A stretch of 64,000 nt of DNA, taken from assembly GCA_963849955.1 (NCBI GenBank), contig CAWKJU010000006.1, forward strand, positions 1-64,000, written 5' to 3'. The notes beneath the pieces were generated by a model. That model worked only from the letters and a program-made list of their open reading frames with translations. It was not told where the DNA came from and ran no database searches. The DNA comes from CAWFGW01 sp963849955 (GTDB taxonomy: Bacteria; Bacteroidota; Bacteroidia; Cytophagales; JAAEPT01). Position numbers and translations under genes: made by a program. Positions 36,462-44,224 of this stretch are shown piece after piece. The first letter of the stretch is position 1. Each line of letters begins with the position of its first letter.

Positions 36462-38375
36462 TTATAGTTTAAGTGTTTTATTGAATCTATCATATGCTTC
36501 TCCAACACAATAAGGCTTATCATTTAAATCATCCGATATCATTGACGTTGTGAAAATAATTTGATGTGGTTCAGAGTATTTATCAGACATACTTGTTATA
36601 AGGTCTTGAAAGTTTTGAGTTCTTTCCTTTTCCATTCCTTTATCTTCCATATTGTCACATAATATAAACCTTGGATAGCGGAAAAAATTTAATTCCAAGC
36701 TTGCAAAAAATATCGAAAATAGAATAGCATTCTTAAAATATGTTTTTGAGCTAGCTGAGAAATTATTACCGTCATCAAGAGAAAATGTGTCTCTCAAAAA
36801 ATCAATTTCTACTTTTTTGCCGCTTCTAAATTCTTCTTGTCTATCTAAATCATTTTTAAGAATAAATAAAGTTAATTCCCTAATTTTTTGAATTGCAACT
36901 TGATAATTTCTTTTCTGCATTTCCTCTTTTTGGTCTATTTCCAAACGCAAAGTTGTAATGATTGCATTAAGTTCAGCAAGTTCCTTTTTTAGCAATTCTA
37001 TTAGTTCAACAGCTTTAATTTGCTGTGTCAAGTATTCAATTTTCTTTTCTGCACCACCCTTTGTAATTAACAAATTATCTAATCTTTCATCCCTAGTGGA
37101 TTGAGGGTTTTCAATTGAGGCATCTAACTGTTTTTGTAGGTTTCTAGCAAGCTGAATTTGGGAAGGGAGTTCGCCAATAAATGCCGTGAATTTTCTTTCT
37201 TTTTCTTCTAAGAGAGTTTTAGATTCAGTTACTTGAAGTTCCATTTCTTGAAGAAGCCTTTTTGCATTAGCTTTTTCTGCTTCTTCTGCCAGTGGTTGTT
37301 TACATAAGGTACAATGTCCTTCTGGAACGTCACTATCCAATGCTTCCAGACATTGTGGGCAATGTGTTAAAGGTAGTTCTCCAAGAATTTTTTTAGTAAT
37401 TAAAGAGTTATTTAGTTCGGAAATTCGTTTTTCTAATGTGGTTATAAATTGTCTTGAATCCGCAATTTCAATATCAAATTGGTTAATATGGGATTGCAGA
37501 TTTCGAATATTATTTTTTACATCTGAAAGGTCAGATTGGACCTTTTCAGAATTTAATTCGGTTCTTTTTGTTGTTTTAATAATCTGCTGTGTTCTCAAAT
37601 CAGCAATAGATTTTTCAATTTCAGCTAATTCATTTTTAGCGTTCTCAATTTCTTTTTGAACACCAGCAATATTTGTAACATTCCCTGTTTGACCGAAAAC
37701 TCTATTTAAACTATCAAATTCTCTTTTTTTCTCTTCACTCTCTTTTATCGATTGCTTTAAATTTAATCTTTGTGTATAAAGAGTGTCGTCATATATCCCT
37801 AAAAGTATTTCAGAAATTGCTTCTCTGGTTAGTGGCGGGTCAAATCTTTCGAATCTGAATAAACTTTGGGTTGGCGTGTCTTGGTCAACATATAGCAATC
37901 TTAAAATTTGGTGCATTGTAATATTACTATCCGCATCACTTTTTACTTCTGGAAAGTTTAAAGCATTAAAAAGTACGTTTGTATAACTTATTAGATTAGT
38001 CGTTTGTTTATAAGGATATGTTTGCCAATTAGAGCTATCATTTTTTGAATCTTCATAATTACTCCAATAAACACTCATAGGTTCAAATAATGATTCTGAA
38101 ACATTCCTTTTTAAAGTAATTAATGCACCATTAATCATAACTTCTCCAATAACTTCTTTACATCTTAATGCTTCGGAAGTCCAATTATTATAAGCTCCAC
38201 CGAGAATGTAAAATATGAAGTTCGCAATAGTTGATTTTCCCGAACTATTCTTACCTCTAATTATGTTTACACCATTATGAAATGTTTCATCATAGGCTAT
38301 AGAATTGTTATGATTTCTAACAATTAATCTTTTTAAAAATAGAGTTGGTTTATCGTTGGTCATATTTGAATTCAA
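36462..38375 (-). CDS. ABC-three-component (ABC-3C) system SMC/Rad50-like ATPase
   Basis: A 637-residue (or 633 from the second ATG) ATPase of the SMC/Rad50 type. Walker A GKNSSGKST is near residue 40. Long charged coiled coils at about 195-340 and 365-510 are separated by a zinc-hook-like pair (CPQC near 340 and CTLC near 355). The C-terminal lobe has a Walker B-type FILCDNMEDKGMEKER near 585. The DNxEDKGM stretch is, as I recall, typical of ATPases in ABC-3C conflict systems. It is last in the operon and overlaps the middle-component gene by 26 bp (or 14 bp from the internal ATG). It probably forms the DNA-sensing motor of a defence complex. Confidence 0.82.
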   Translation of the reverse strand: MNSNMTNDKPTLFLKRLIVRNHNNSIAYDETFHNGVNIIRGKNSSGKSTIANFIFYILGGAYNNWTSEALRCKEVIGEVMINGALITLKRNVSESLFEPMSVYWSNYEDSKNDSSNWQTYPYKQTTNLISYTNVLFNALNFPEVKSDADSNITMHQILRLLYVDQDTPTQSLFRFERFDPPLTREAISEILLGIYDDTLYTQRLNLKQSIKESEEKKREFDSLNRVFGQTGNVTNIAGVQKEIENAKNELAEIEKSIADLRTQQIIKTTKRTELNSEKVQSDLSDVKNNIRNLQSHINQFDIEIADSRQFITTLEKRISELNNSLITKKILGELPLTHCPQCLEALDSDVPEGHCTLCKQPLAEEAEKANAKRLLQEMELQVTESKTLLEEKERKFTAFIGELPSQIQLARNLQKQLDASIENPQSTRDERLDNLLITKGGAEKKIEYLTQQIKAVELIELLKKELAELNAIITTLRLEIDQKEEMQKRNYQVAIQKIRELTLFILKNDLDRQEEFRSGKKVEIDFLRDTFSLDDGNNFSASSKTYFKNAILFSIFFASLELNFFRYPRFILCDNMEDKGMEKERTQNFQDLITSMSDKYSEPHQIIFTTSMISDDLNDKPYCVGEAYDRFNKTLKL

Positions 38376-38856
38376 TTAGTCCAGTTCTATATTTCAACCC
38401 CATTTTTCCATACAAAGGCAATTCGCTAAAACCAGTTATTAACTTGATGATATTGGATTTTTCTACTGTAAGCTCTGAAAACTTAGATAATAAATCTTTA
38501 GGTATTTCTTTATCCGTTCTTGCTACTACATTTTTTGACAATAATTTACTGTCTATTAGTCCATAAGAAGCGATACACTTTATAGCTGACATCTGGTAAG
38601 GCTTCATCCTTTCAATAATCCTTTTGGGATCTATTAAATCTTCGTATGGATTTTCACCTTTTGCCTTAAATATTTTCTTTAATTCAAAAAGATCTCTTGG
38701 GTAACTTATTTTTCTTGCTTCGTTCGGAAACGTCAAGTAAAAATCCCAAATCCTGAGTCTGTCCAATTCAACCTTGTCCCGTTTCATAGATGTTAGTAAT
38801 TGTAACATTCTAAAAACACAATTATAAATATCAAATGCAGGGTGATAAACTAACAT
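38350..38856 (-). CDS. ABC-3C system middle component
   Basis: A 168-residue soluble protein beginning MLVYHPAFDIYNCVFRMLQLL, a characteristic N-terminus of ABC-3C middle components (HPAFDxYxCVFRxLxLL). The rest is helical and charged, with a winged-helix-like feel (ELDRLRIWDFYLTFPNEA...; LPLYGKMGLKYRTGL). It probably bridges the ATPase and the effector. Encoded 4 bp after the upstream effector-like gene and overlapping the ATPase gene, so the three are tightly coupled. The family assignment is from the pattern, not a search. Confidence 0.75.
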   Translation of the reverse strand: MLVYHPAFDIYNCVFRMLQLLTSMKRDKVELDRLRIWDFYLTFPNEARKISYPRDLFELKKIFKAKGENPYEDLIDPKRIIERMKPYQMSAIKCIASYGLIDSKLLSKNVVARTDKEIPKDLLSKFSELTVEKSNIIKLITGFSELPLYGKMGLKYRTGLIEFKYDQR

Positions 38857-38860
38857 AATT

Positions 38861-39427
38861 CTAGTTCCATTTTATATGACAATTACCAGTAAGGAAAAAT
38901 ATCATTCCCATAATGTCCTCTTCGTTATATTTAAAAAGGTTTATTCCCAAGTCTGCTTGAACTGGTCTAATAATTCTTTCAGTAATAAGTATATTAATTT
39001 TTTCTTCGGGTTCATTGTTGCATATTAATGAATAAACCTCCATCATAAATCCTCTCCGTACTTTTGTTAATAGATAGACATTTATGTCTTGTGCAATAAG
39101 AGAATACTGCGAGGTTTTAAATAATTTTCTGTGAAATTTATCTTTTAAATCAAGTGCATAATGAATAAGTTTTTCACGTCCACCTAACCTTAATTTTTCA
39201 TCAAGTCCAATAACATCTCCATCAATAATTGAGTTAAAATAATCTAACTCCTCACAAAATTCCACTAATTCAGGATTTTCCTCTTTTTCCTTTTGAAACT
39301 TATCATATAAGTCTTGCAAATAAGTAGATCGCTCGTAGCTATTTATGATGTTTAGTGATTTATCATCTCGTCCTGTAAAATTCCCCCCAACAGAGCTGTC
39401 TGATAATGATATTTCGTTTTCTGCCAT
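38861..39427 (-). CDS. ABC-3C effector/C-terminal-domain protein with Gly-rich GRD tag
   Basis: 188 residues from the ATG at 39427 (a TTG at 39430 is less likely). Near the N-terminus, SLSDSSVGGNFTGRDDKSLN holds a Gly-rich GGNFTGRDD tag. A helical region follows, and the C-terminus ends in MIFFLTGNCHIKWN, similar to the LT..CHIRW end of ABC-3C C-terminal domains. There is no recognisable nuclease, NADase or protease domain in front, so it seems to be an effector-less adaptor. The gene upstream, a 58-residue membrane protein, carries the same tag (GGDFVGRDK) and could provide the effector function. Confidence 0.7.
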   Translation of the reverse strand: MAENEISLSDSSVGGNFTGRDDKSLNIINSYERSTYLQDLYDKFQKEKEENPELVEFCEELDYFNSIIDGDVIGLDEKLRLGGREKLIHYALDLKDKFHRKLFKTSQYSLIAQDINVYLLTKVRRGFMMEVYSLICNNEPEEKINILITERIIRPVQADLGINLFKYNEEDIMGMIFFLTGNCHIKWN

Positions 39428-39432
39428 CAACC

Positions 39433-39609
39433 TTAATTTTTATCTCTGCCAACAAAGTCGCCACCTATTTTATTCTTACCTGAAACGTTTACTTTGTTAT
39501 TTTCTTTAATTTCTTTTTTAATGCTATAAACTTTATTAACGGCAAAGAGGCTAATTAGGAATCCTAAAATTCCACATACATCTGCAATTATAGATATTGT
39601 ATTTTCCAT
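39433..39609 (-). CDS. 58-residue single-TM protein with GGDFVGRDK tag, first gene of the ABC-3C operon
   Basis: Too short for standard gene lists, but convincing in context. ATG at 39607-39609, stop TAA at 39433-39435, 5 bp before the ATG of the next gene. The protein is MENTISIIADVCGILGFLIS (residues 1-20), then a polar, Lys-rich stretch, ending KIGGDFVGRDKN. Residues 6-23 form one membrane segment. The tail repeats the Gly-rich tag of the neighbouring protein (GGNFTGRDD), and this is why I regard it as real. It may be a membrane-directed effector or anchor for the complex. The hydrophobic N-terminus with basic residues after it predicts a cytoplasmic C-terminus. Confidence 0.7.
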   Translation of the reverse strand: MENTISIIADVCGILGFLISLFAVNKVYSIKKEIKENNKVNVSGKNKIGGDFVGRDKN

Positions 39610-39694
39610 CTAATTATTTTTAGTTGTTCGTTTTTTTTACCTGACGCCTACAATTGTATATGCGCTATAGCTTCATATACCGTTTATATAATTC

Positions 39695-39805
39695 CCTCTA
39701 AATCTAACTAAAAAATTCATCAAAAAGCCGTCATATTTTATTTAATCATTGTTTAGCCGTTTGTAAACGAAAGTAAACGGTTACAAACGTTTACAATCGG
39801 ATGGG
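39695..39805. repeat. Dispersed repeat, left half only (truncated copy)
   Basis: AATCTAACTAAAAAATTCAT followed by CAAAAAGCCGTCATATTTTATTTAATCA and a purine-rich GTAAACGGTTACAAACGTTTACAATCGG matches 35612-35706. The right half with the terminal hairpin is missing; instead the sequence goes directly to the xth leader. The rest of 39610-39944 shows no gene. Confidence 0.7.
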
Positions 39806-39944
39806 TTCAAGCTATAAAAGTAGCGTCTCTTGAATAACCAGGCTTGCTTATAAAGCACGTGTTTTTAAACAGAGTTTATCCACAAATCCCTCAACTTTTC
39901 AATTCATTTTTTAACTTCGGACTTCAACATAAACAAGCCCAAAC

Positions 39945-40709
39945 ATGAAACTGATTTCCTGGAATGTAAACGGAGTAAGAGCGGTAATGAAAAAAGATTT
40001 TCCTCAAATATTAGAGGACATGAATACCGATGCCTTGTGTTTACAGGAAACAAAAGCACAGGATGATCAGGTGGTGGAAGCTTTAGCCGATATTAAAGGG
40101 TATCACATCTATTCCAATTCGGCTGAGAAAAAAGGCTACTCGGGAACGGCACTATTGACCAAACAAAAACCACTTTCTGTTACCTTTGACATGGGGGTGG
40201 AAGAACATGCGCAAGAGGGTCGTGTGTTGTGTGCTGAGTTTGACGCTTATTATTTACTAACGGTGTATACTCCCAATTCAGGTAGTGAATTAAAGCGCCT
40301 GGGGTACCGTCAGGAGTGGGACAAAGCTTTTTTAGATTATGTAGTCAATTTAGAAAAAACAAAGCCCGTAATTATTTGTGGTGATTTAAATGTGGCTCAT
40401 AAACCCATTGACTTAGCGCGACCAAAGCAGAACTACAATAAAGCTGCGGGATACATGCAAGAAGAAATTGATGGCATGGATGCGCTCATTGAAGCCGGGT
40501 TTGTGGATTCGTTTCGAGCCCTGCACCCTGACAAGGAAAAATATAGCTGGTGGAGTTTTCGGGGAGGAGCAAGAGAGCGAAATGTAGGCTGGAGAATTGA
40601 TTATTTTTTAACGAGCCCCAAACTAGTGTCTACCTACAAGCAAGCGGATATTTTAAATGAAGTCTTTGGTTCAGATCATTGCCCGGTATTGCTTGAACTG
40701 GATGTCTAG
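39945..40709 (+). CDS. xth: Exodeoxyribonuclease III
   Basis: AP endonuclease / 3'-5' exonuclease of the ExoIII family, acting in base excision repair. 254 residues: MKLISWNVNGVRA (Asn ligand), LCLQETKAQDDQV (Glu metal ligand), YTPNSG, ICGDLNVAH (catalytic Asp/Asn) and the C-terminal SDHCPVLLEL (general-base His). The full set of catalytic residues is present. It marks the right boundary of the accessory island. Between it and nuoH there is a new promoter. Confidence 0.96.
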   Translation: MKLISWNVNGVRAVMKKDFPQILEDMNTDALCLQETKAQDDQVVEALADIKGYHIYSNSAEKKGYSGTALLTKQKPLSVTFDMGVEEHAQEGRVLCAEFDAYYLLTVYTPNSGSELKRLGYRQEWDKAFLDYVVNLEKTKPVIICGDLNVAHKPIDLARPKQNYNKAAGYMQEEIDGMDALIEAGFVDSFRALHPDKEKYSWWSFRGGARERNVGWRIDYFLTSPKLVSTYKQADILNEVFGSDHCPVLLELDV

Positions 40710-40774
40710 TAACGTGAATCGTTATTGTTGACAAAATCATCCACTTTAGTTTACCATTTCATGCATTGATTTGT

Positions 40775-40782
40775 TACTTTTG
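40775..40782 (+). promoter_or_regulatory. Putative nuoH promoter -7 box (TACTTTTG)
   Basis: An exact fit to the -7 consensus TAnnTTTG, followed by CCACC, 23 bp before the nuoH start codon. It suggests that the nuoH-N transcript begins here and is not a continuation from xth. A -33 TTG was not clear. Confidence 0.55.
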
Positions 40783-40805
40783 CCACCTCAATTAGGAATG
40801 GTCAT

Positions 40806-41888
40806 TTGATTACACTATTAATTATACTTCCAACTGTTTTATTGTTCGTTGTTTTTGGCGTTTGGGCTGAGCGAAAAATAGCAGGTTTTATGCATGACCG
40901 TGTCGGCCCTGATGAAACAGGTTTCAAAGGGATTCTTCAAACCATTGCCGATGGATTAAAACTCCTTCAAAAAGAACAAATCATTCCCAAGGGTGCAGAT
41001 AAGACCATGTTTGTTGCTGCGCCAGTAGTGATTTTTGTAGCCGTATTTGCAGCATTTTCAACCATACCGCTTGCACCTCAGCTGGTGGGGGCAGGCATGG
41101 CCATTGGGGCATTTTATCTGATGGCTATTGTCTCGTTGGATGTGCTTGGGTTTTTAATGGCCGGTTGGGCTTCAGCCAATAAATTTTCGCTGTATGGTGC
41201 CATGCGTGCCGTGGCTCAAATTATCTCCTACGAAGTGCCCATTAGCTTAATGGTGTTGTCCGTAGTTATGATTAGTCAATCGTTGGATTTGCAGGAAATC
41301 ATTATGCAGCAAGGGACTTTAAGCACACAGATTCAATATTTGTTTGGTTTAAAAGCTTTAGGGGTGCAGTTAAATCATATTGGTGGCTTTTTGATGTGGA
41401 ACATTTTCCGTTACCCTTTATTGATTCCCGGGTTATTGGCTTTTTTCATTGCTTCTCTGGCGGAGGCCAACAGAGCACCCTTTGACATTCCAGAAGCAGA
41501 ATCAGAAATTATTGCCGGTTTTCAAACCGAATACACCGGGTTTCGATGGTCGGTGTTGATGTTGGCTGAATACGCGATGATGTTGTTGGTCGCTTTCTTC
41601 GGTACGATCTTATTCTTAGGAGGTTGGAACACCCCTTTACCTAACATAGGCGCAGCTAAGTTTGCTACCTGGACGACAGGAATTTCAGGTGAACTCTCAG
41701 GCTATATTTGGGGGATAGTATGGCTCTATTCCAAAGCATTTGTATGGGTTTTCTTACAAATTTGGGTACGTTGGACCTATCCACGTTTGCGGGTAGATCA
41801 ATTGATGTATCTTTGCTGGAAAGTATTAACACCATTTGCTTTAATTCTGGTTTTAGTAGCTGGGGTTTGGCGGTTACTTGGAGTATAG
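40806..41888 (+). CDS. nuoH: NADH-quinone oxidoreductase subunit H
   Basis: Membrane subunit of respiratory complex I at the interface with the peripheral arm, forming part of the quinone chamber. 360 residues with about 8 membrane segments. Motifs: WAERKIAGFMHDRVGPDETG near residue 20 and EANRAPFDIPEAESEIIAGFQTEY near residue 223. The start is TTG at 40806; no ATG or GTG is in frame before it. It is unusual for the nuo operon to begin at nuoH: nuoA-G are absent and xth lies directly upstream. Confidence 0.94.
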   Translation: MITLLIILPTVLLFVVFGVWAERKIAGFMHDRVGPDETGFKGILQTIADGLKLLQKEQIIPKGADKTMFVAAPVVIFVAVFAAFSTIPLAPQLVGAGMAIGAFYLMAIVSLDVLGFLMAGWASANKFSLYGAMRAVAQIISYEVPISLMVLSVVMISQSLDLQEIIMQQGTLSTQIQYLFGLKALGVQLNHIGGFLMWNIFRYPLLIPGLLAFFIASLAEANRAPFDIPEAESEIIAGFQTEYTGFRWSVLMLAEYAMMLLVAFFGTILFLGGWNTPLPNIGAAKFATWTTGISGELSGYIWGIVWLYSKAFVWVFLQIWVRWTYPRLRVDQLMYLCWKVLTPFALILVLVAGVWRLLGV

Positions 41889-41889
41889 A

Positions 41890-42240
41890 GTTATTGAGTA
41901 GTGAGTATAGAGTACAGAGTATTGAGTAGTGAGATTTGAGTATTGAGTAACGAGTATGAATAGAATCAAGATACAAGAACCAAGATTCAAGAATAAAGTA
42001 GAAGGATTGAAAAACAAGAAACTCGAAACTTCGAAACCTGAAGTAAGAAGTGAAAAAGCTAACAGTTAATCGCTTAAAGCTTAATAAAAAGGTAGAAAGA
42101 ATAAAGATAAAAGAGTCATGAGTATATATAGAATCAAGATTCAAGAACCAAGATGCAAGACTAAATTAACTCATAACTCATAACTTACAACTTAAAACTC
42201 AAAACCATTAACTCAGGACTCAGGACTAATAACTAAAAAC
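41890..42240. repeat. Degenerate short-period repeat between nuoH and nuoI
   Basis: A low-complexity stretch of variations on GAGTATTGAGTA, GAATCAAGATTCAAGAACCAAGA, AACTCATAAC and AACTAAAAAC, with a period of about 7 or 11 bases. No reading frame is conserved. The segment continues to within 13 bp of the region that encodes the N-terminus of NuoI. Nothing else was found in the 430-bp gap. Confidence 0.7.
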
Positions 42241-42319
42241 TAAAAACATCAAAGGAGCAAACGCATCATATTGGGGAAACATTAAAGAGGGGTTCAGCTC
42301 GTTAGCTGGAGGTCTTGTC

Positions 42320-43417
42320 TTGTCGTGGAAGCACTTCAAGGATGCTTTGTTGAAAAAACGAAGACAACCTGTTGGTGCGTCTGATGCGAATTACTTTGAC
42401 CATCAAAACGGGATTTTTACTAATTATTACCCTCATGAGTCGTTGCCTATTCCTGATAACGGGCGCTACCGATTGCACAACGAGATTGAGGATTGCATCG
42501 TCTGTGATAAATGCGCGAAAGTATGTCCGGTCAATTGCATCGACATTGAAGCGATAAAAAGTACGGAAGAAATTCGAAAAGCATCGGATGGATCGTCTAT
42601 CCGCTTGCATGCTGCGAAGTTTGATATTGACATGGCCAAATGTTGCTACTGTGGGTTGTGTACAACGGTGTGCCCCACCGAATGCCTTACCATGACCAAA
42701 ACATTTGATTACAGTGAGTTTGATATTCGCAACATGGTGTACGAGTTTTCAGAAATGACACCAGCGGAAGCCCAGGAAAAGCGTGACGAATACAACACCA
42801 ACCTGGAAGCTAAAAAAGCGATCAAAGAAGCAGCACCATCAGCGGATGTTAGTTCATCCGCTAAGCCAAAAGTGGTGATTCCAGGCGCTAAAAAAGCAGC
42901 TACGGCAGCGGCACCAAAACCAAAGATACCTGGTGCAGGAGCGCTCAAACCAAAAATTGAAGCGAAGCCAAGCGATCGGATAGAACCGGAAAAATCAGCT
43001 GCGTTAAAACCAAAGATTGGTGGAGCAAAACCATCACCGTTGAAACCTGTGATTAAAAAAGCGGAAGGAGCTAGTGAGACAAAGCAACCTTCACCACTGA
43101 AACCAGTCATCAAAAAACCATCGGAGGGAGCTAACAAACCTTCTGCGTTAAAACCTGTGATTAAAAAACCAGCTGATGCAGATAAAAAACCTTCAGCGTT
43201 GAAGCCTGTCATCAAGAAAAAAACAGACGATCAACCCAAGCCATCAGCACTAAAGCCCGTCATTAAAAAAACTGAAAACACATCAGAGGTTAAAAAGCCA
43301 TCGGCACTGAAGCCGGTAATGAAAAAGCCAACAACAGACGAGGACGATCAACCCAAAAAGCCGTCTGTATTAAAGCCTGTGATCAAGCCTAAACCACCAA
43401 AATCAGAGGACGAATGA
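42320..43417 (+). CDS. nuoI: NADH-quinone oxidoreductase subunit I with PSALKPVIKK-repeat tail
   Basis: Peripheral-arm subunit of complex I that carries two 4Fe-4S clusters: CIVCDKCAKVCPVNC near residue 54 and CCYCGLCTTVCPTEC near residue 105 (counted from TTG 42320). The first ~150 residues are a normal NuoI. The next ~180 residues are a low-complexity Lys/Pro/Ala tail with seven copies of P-S-(P/A/V)-LKPV(I/M)K plus more degenerate copies. The coding frame stays open upstream to 42233 and encodes ASYWGNIKEGFSSLAGGLVL, an expected NuoI N-terminus, but it has no ATG, GTG or TTG. AAAGGAG lies 5-11 bp before position 42262. TTG 42320 is only a formal start. Confidence 0.9.
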   Translation: MSWKHFKDALLKKRRQPVGASDANYFDHQNGIFTNYYPHESLPIPDNGRYRLHNEIEDCIVCDKCAKVCPVNCIDIEAIKSTEEIRKASDGSSIRLHAAKFDIDMAKCCYCGLCTTVCPTECLTMTKTFDYSEFDIRNMVYEFSEMTPAEAQEKRDEYNTNLEAKKAIKEAAPSADVSSSAKPKVVIPGAKKAATAAAPKPKIPGAGALKPKIEAKPSDRIEPEKSAALKPKIGGAKPSPLKPVIKKAEGASETKQPSPLKPVIKKPSEGANKPSALKPVIKKPADADKKPSALKPVIKKKTDDQPKPSALKPVIKKTENTSEVKKPSALKPVMKKPTTDEDDQPKKPSVLKPVIKPKPPKSEDE

Positions 43418-43926
43418 GTGAAGTGATTATGGAAATAACCTGGTGGTTTTTTGTGGTGCTGGCAGTGGTACCCACCATCTATATTCTGTTGACCAAAAAT
43501 GTGATGCGTGCAGCGTTTGCCTTATTAGCCACATTTTTAGGAGTAGCTGGGTTATATGTGTTTCTTCAAGCGTATTTTATCGCTGTAGCGCAATTAATGG
43601 TGTATGTCGGAGGAATTCTGGTGTTAATTATTTTTGGAATTATGTTGAGCACCGGAAAAGGAGAGACCTTTAAAGTGGTGTCGGGAATAAAAAATCAGTT
43701 TGTGGGCTTCGTTATTTTTGCTTCCATCGTAGCAGGCGTGGGGTTTTTAATCTATGAAGCAGAGTGGGGCACAAGACCAATCGAGAATTTCTCCTTAGGA
43801 AAAACTGAAGCCTTAGGCATTGGGTTGATGACCAAATATATTTTACCCTTTGAGATTGTAGGCATCATCCTATTAATCGCTTTAGTCGCAGCCGTGTATA
43901 TTTCTAAAGATTTGAAAAATGAATAA
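43414..43926 (+). CDS. nuoJ: NADH-quinone oxidoreductase subunit J
   Basis: Membrane subunit of complex I, 170 residues, with about 5 membrane segments (VLAVVPTIYILLTKNVMRAAFALLATFLGVAGLYVFLQAYFIAVAQLMVYVGGILVLIIFGIML). The ATG overlaps the nuoI stop codon by 4 bp, so the genes are coupled. Family hallmarks include the N-terminal AxxxLxxxFxxVAGLYV... region and the YVGGI box. Confidence 0.95.
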   Translation: MSEVIMEITWWFFVVLAVVPTIYILLTKNVMRAAFALLATFLGVAGLYVFLQAYFIAVAQLMVYVGGILVLIIFGIMLSTGKGETFKVVSGIKNQFVGFVIFASIVAGVGFLIYEAEWGTRPIENFSLGKTEALGIGLMTKYILPFEIVGIILLIALVAAVYISKDLKNE

Positions 43927-44224
43927 TCAGGAAATCTACCTATACATCAGCTTATTGATTTTTGCTACAGGGCTAGCAGTAGTCATTACGAAGCGCAACG
44001 CGATTTTTGTGTTGATAGGGATTGAAATGATGTTGAACGCAGCAAATTTAAACTTCATCACCTTTAACTATTTTGGAGGAAAAGAAGTGGACGGACAACT
44101 GTTTGCCTTGTTTGTCATCATGCTGGCAGCCGCAGAAGCAGCAATTGCCATGGCCATTGTTTTGAAGGTAGTCAAGTATTACCGAACCAGTAATGTGGAT
44201 GAAATTAATAGCTTAAAAAATTAA
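43919..44224 (+). CDS. nuoK: NADH-quinone oxidoreductase subunit K
   Basis: Small membrane subunit of complex I, 101 residues, three membrane segments. It has the conserved LIGIEMMLNAANLNFITF box with the functionally essential Glu. The start overlaps nuoJ by 8 bp. Proton channel formation with nuoJ/N is known for the family. Confidence 0.96.
   Translation: MNNQEIYLYISLLIFATGLAVVITKRNAIFVLIGIEMMLNAANLNFITFNYFGGKEVDGQLFALFVIMLAAAEAAIAMAIVLKVVKYYRTSNVDEINSLKN

Noticed and set aside
41665..42144. Minus-strand 159-residue open frame overlapping the end of nuoH and the repeat
   Set aside because: It consists of simple-repeat residues and antisense nuoH; no support.
42709..43215. Opposite-strand 168-residue open frame under the NuoI tail
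   Set aside because: It is low-complexity, made only by the repeat codons of the PSALKPVIKK tail read backwards, with no start context.
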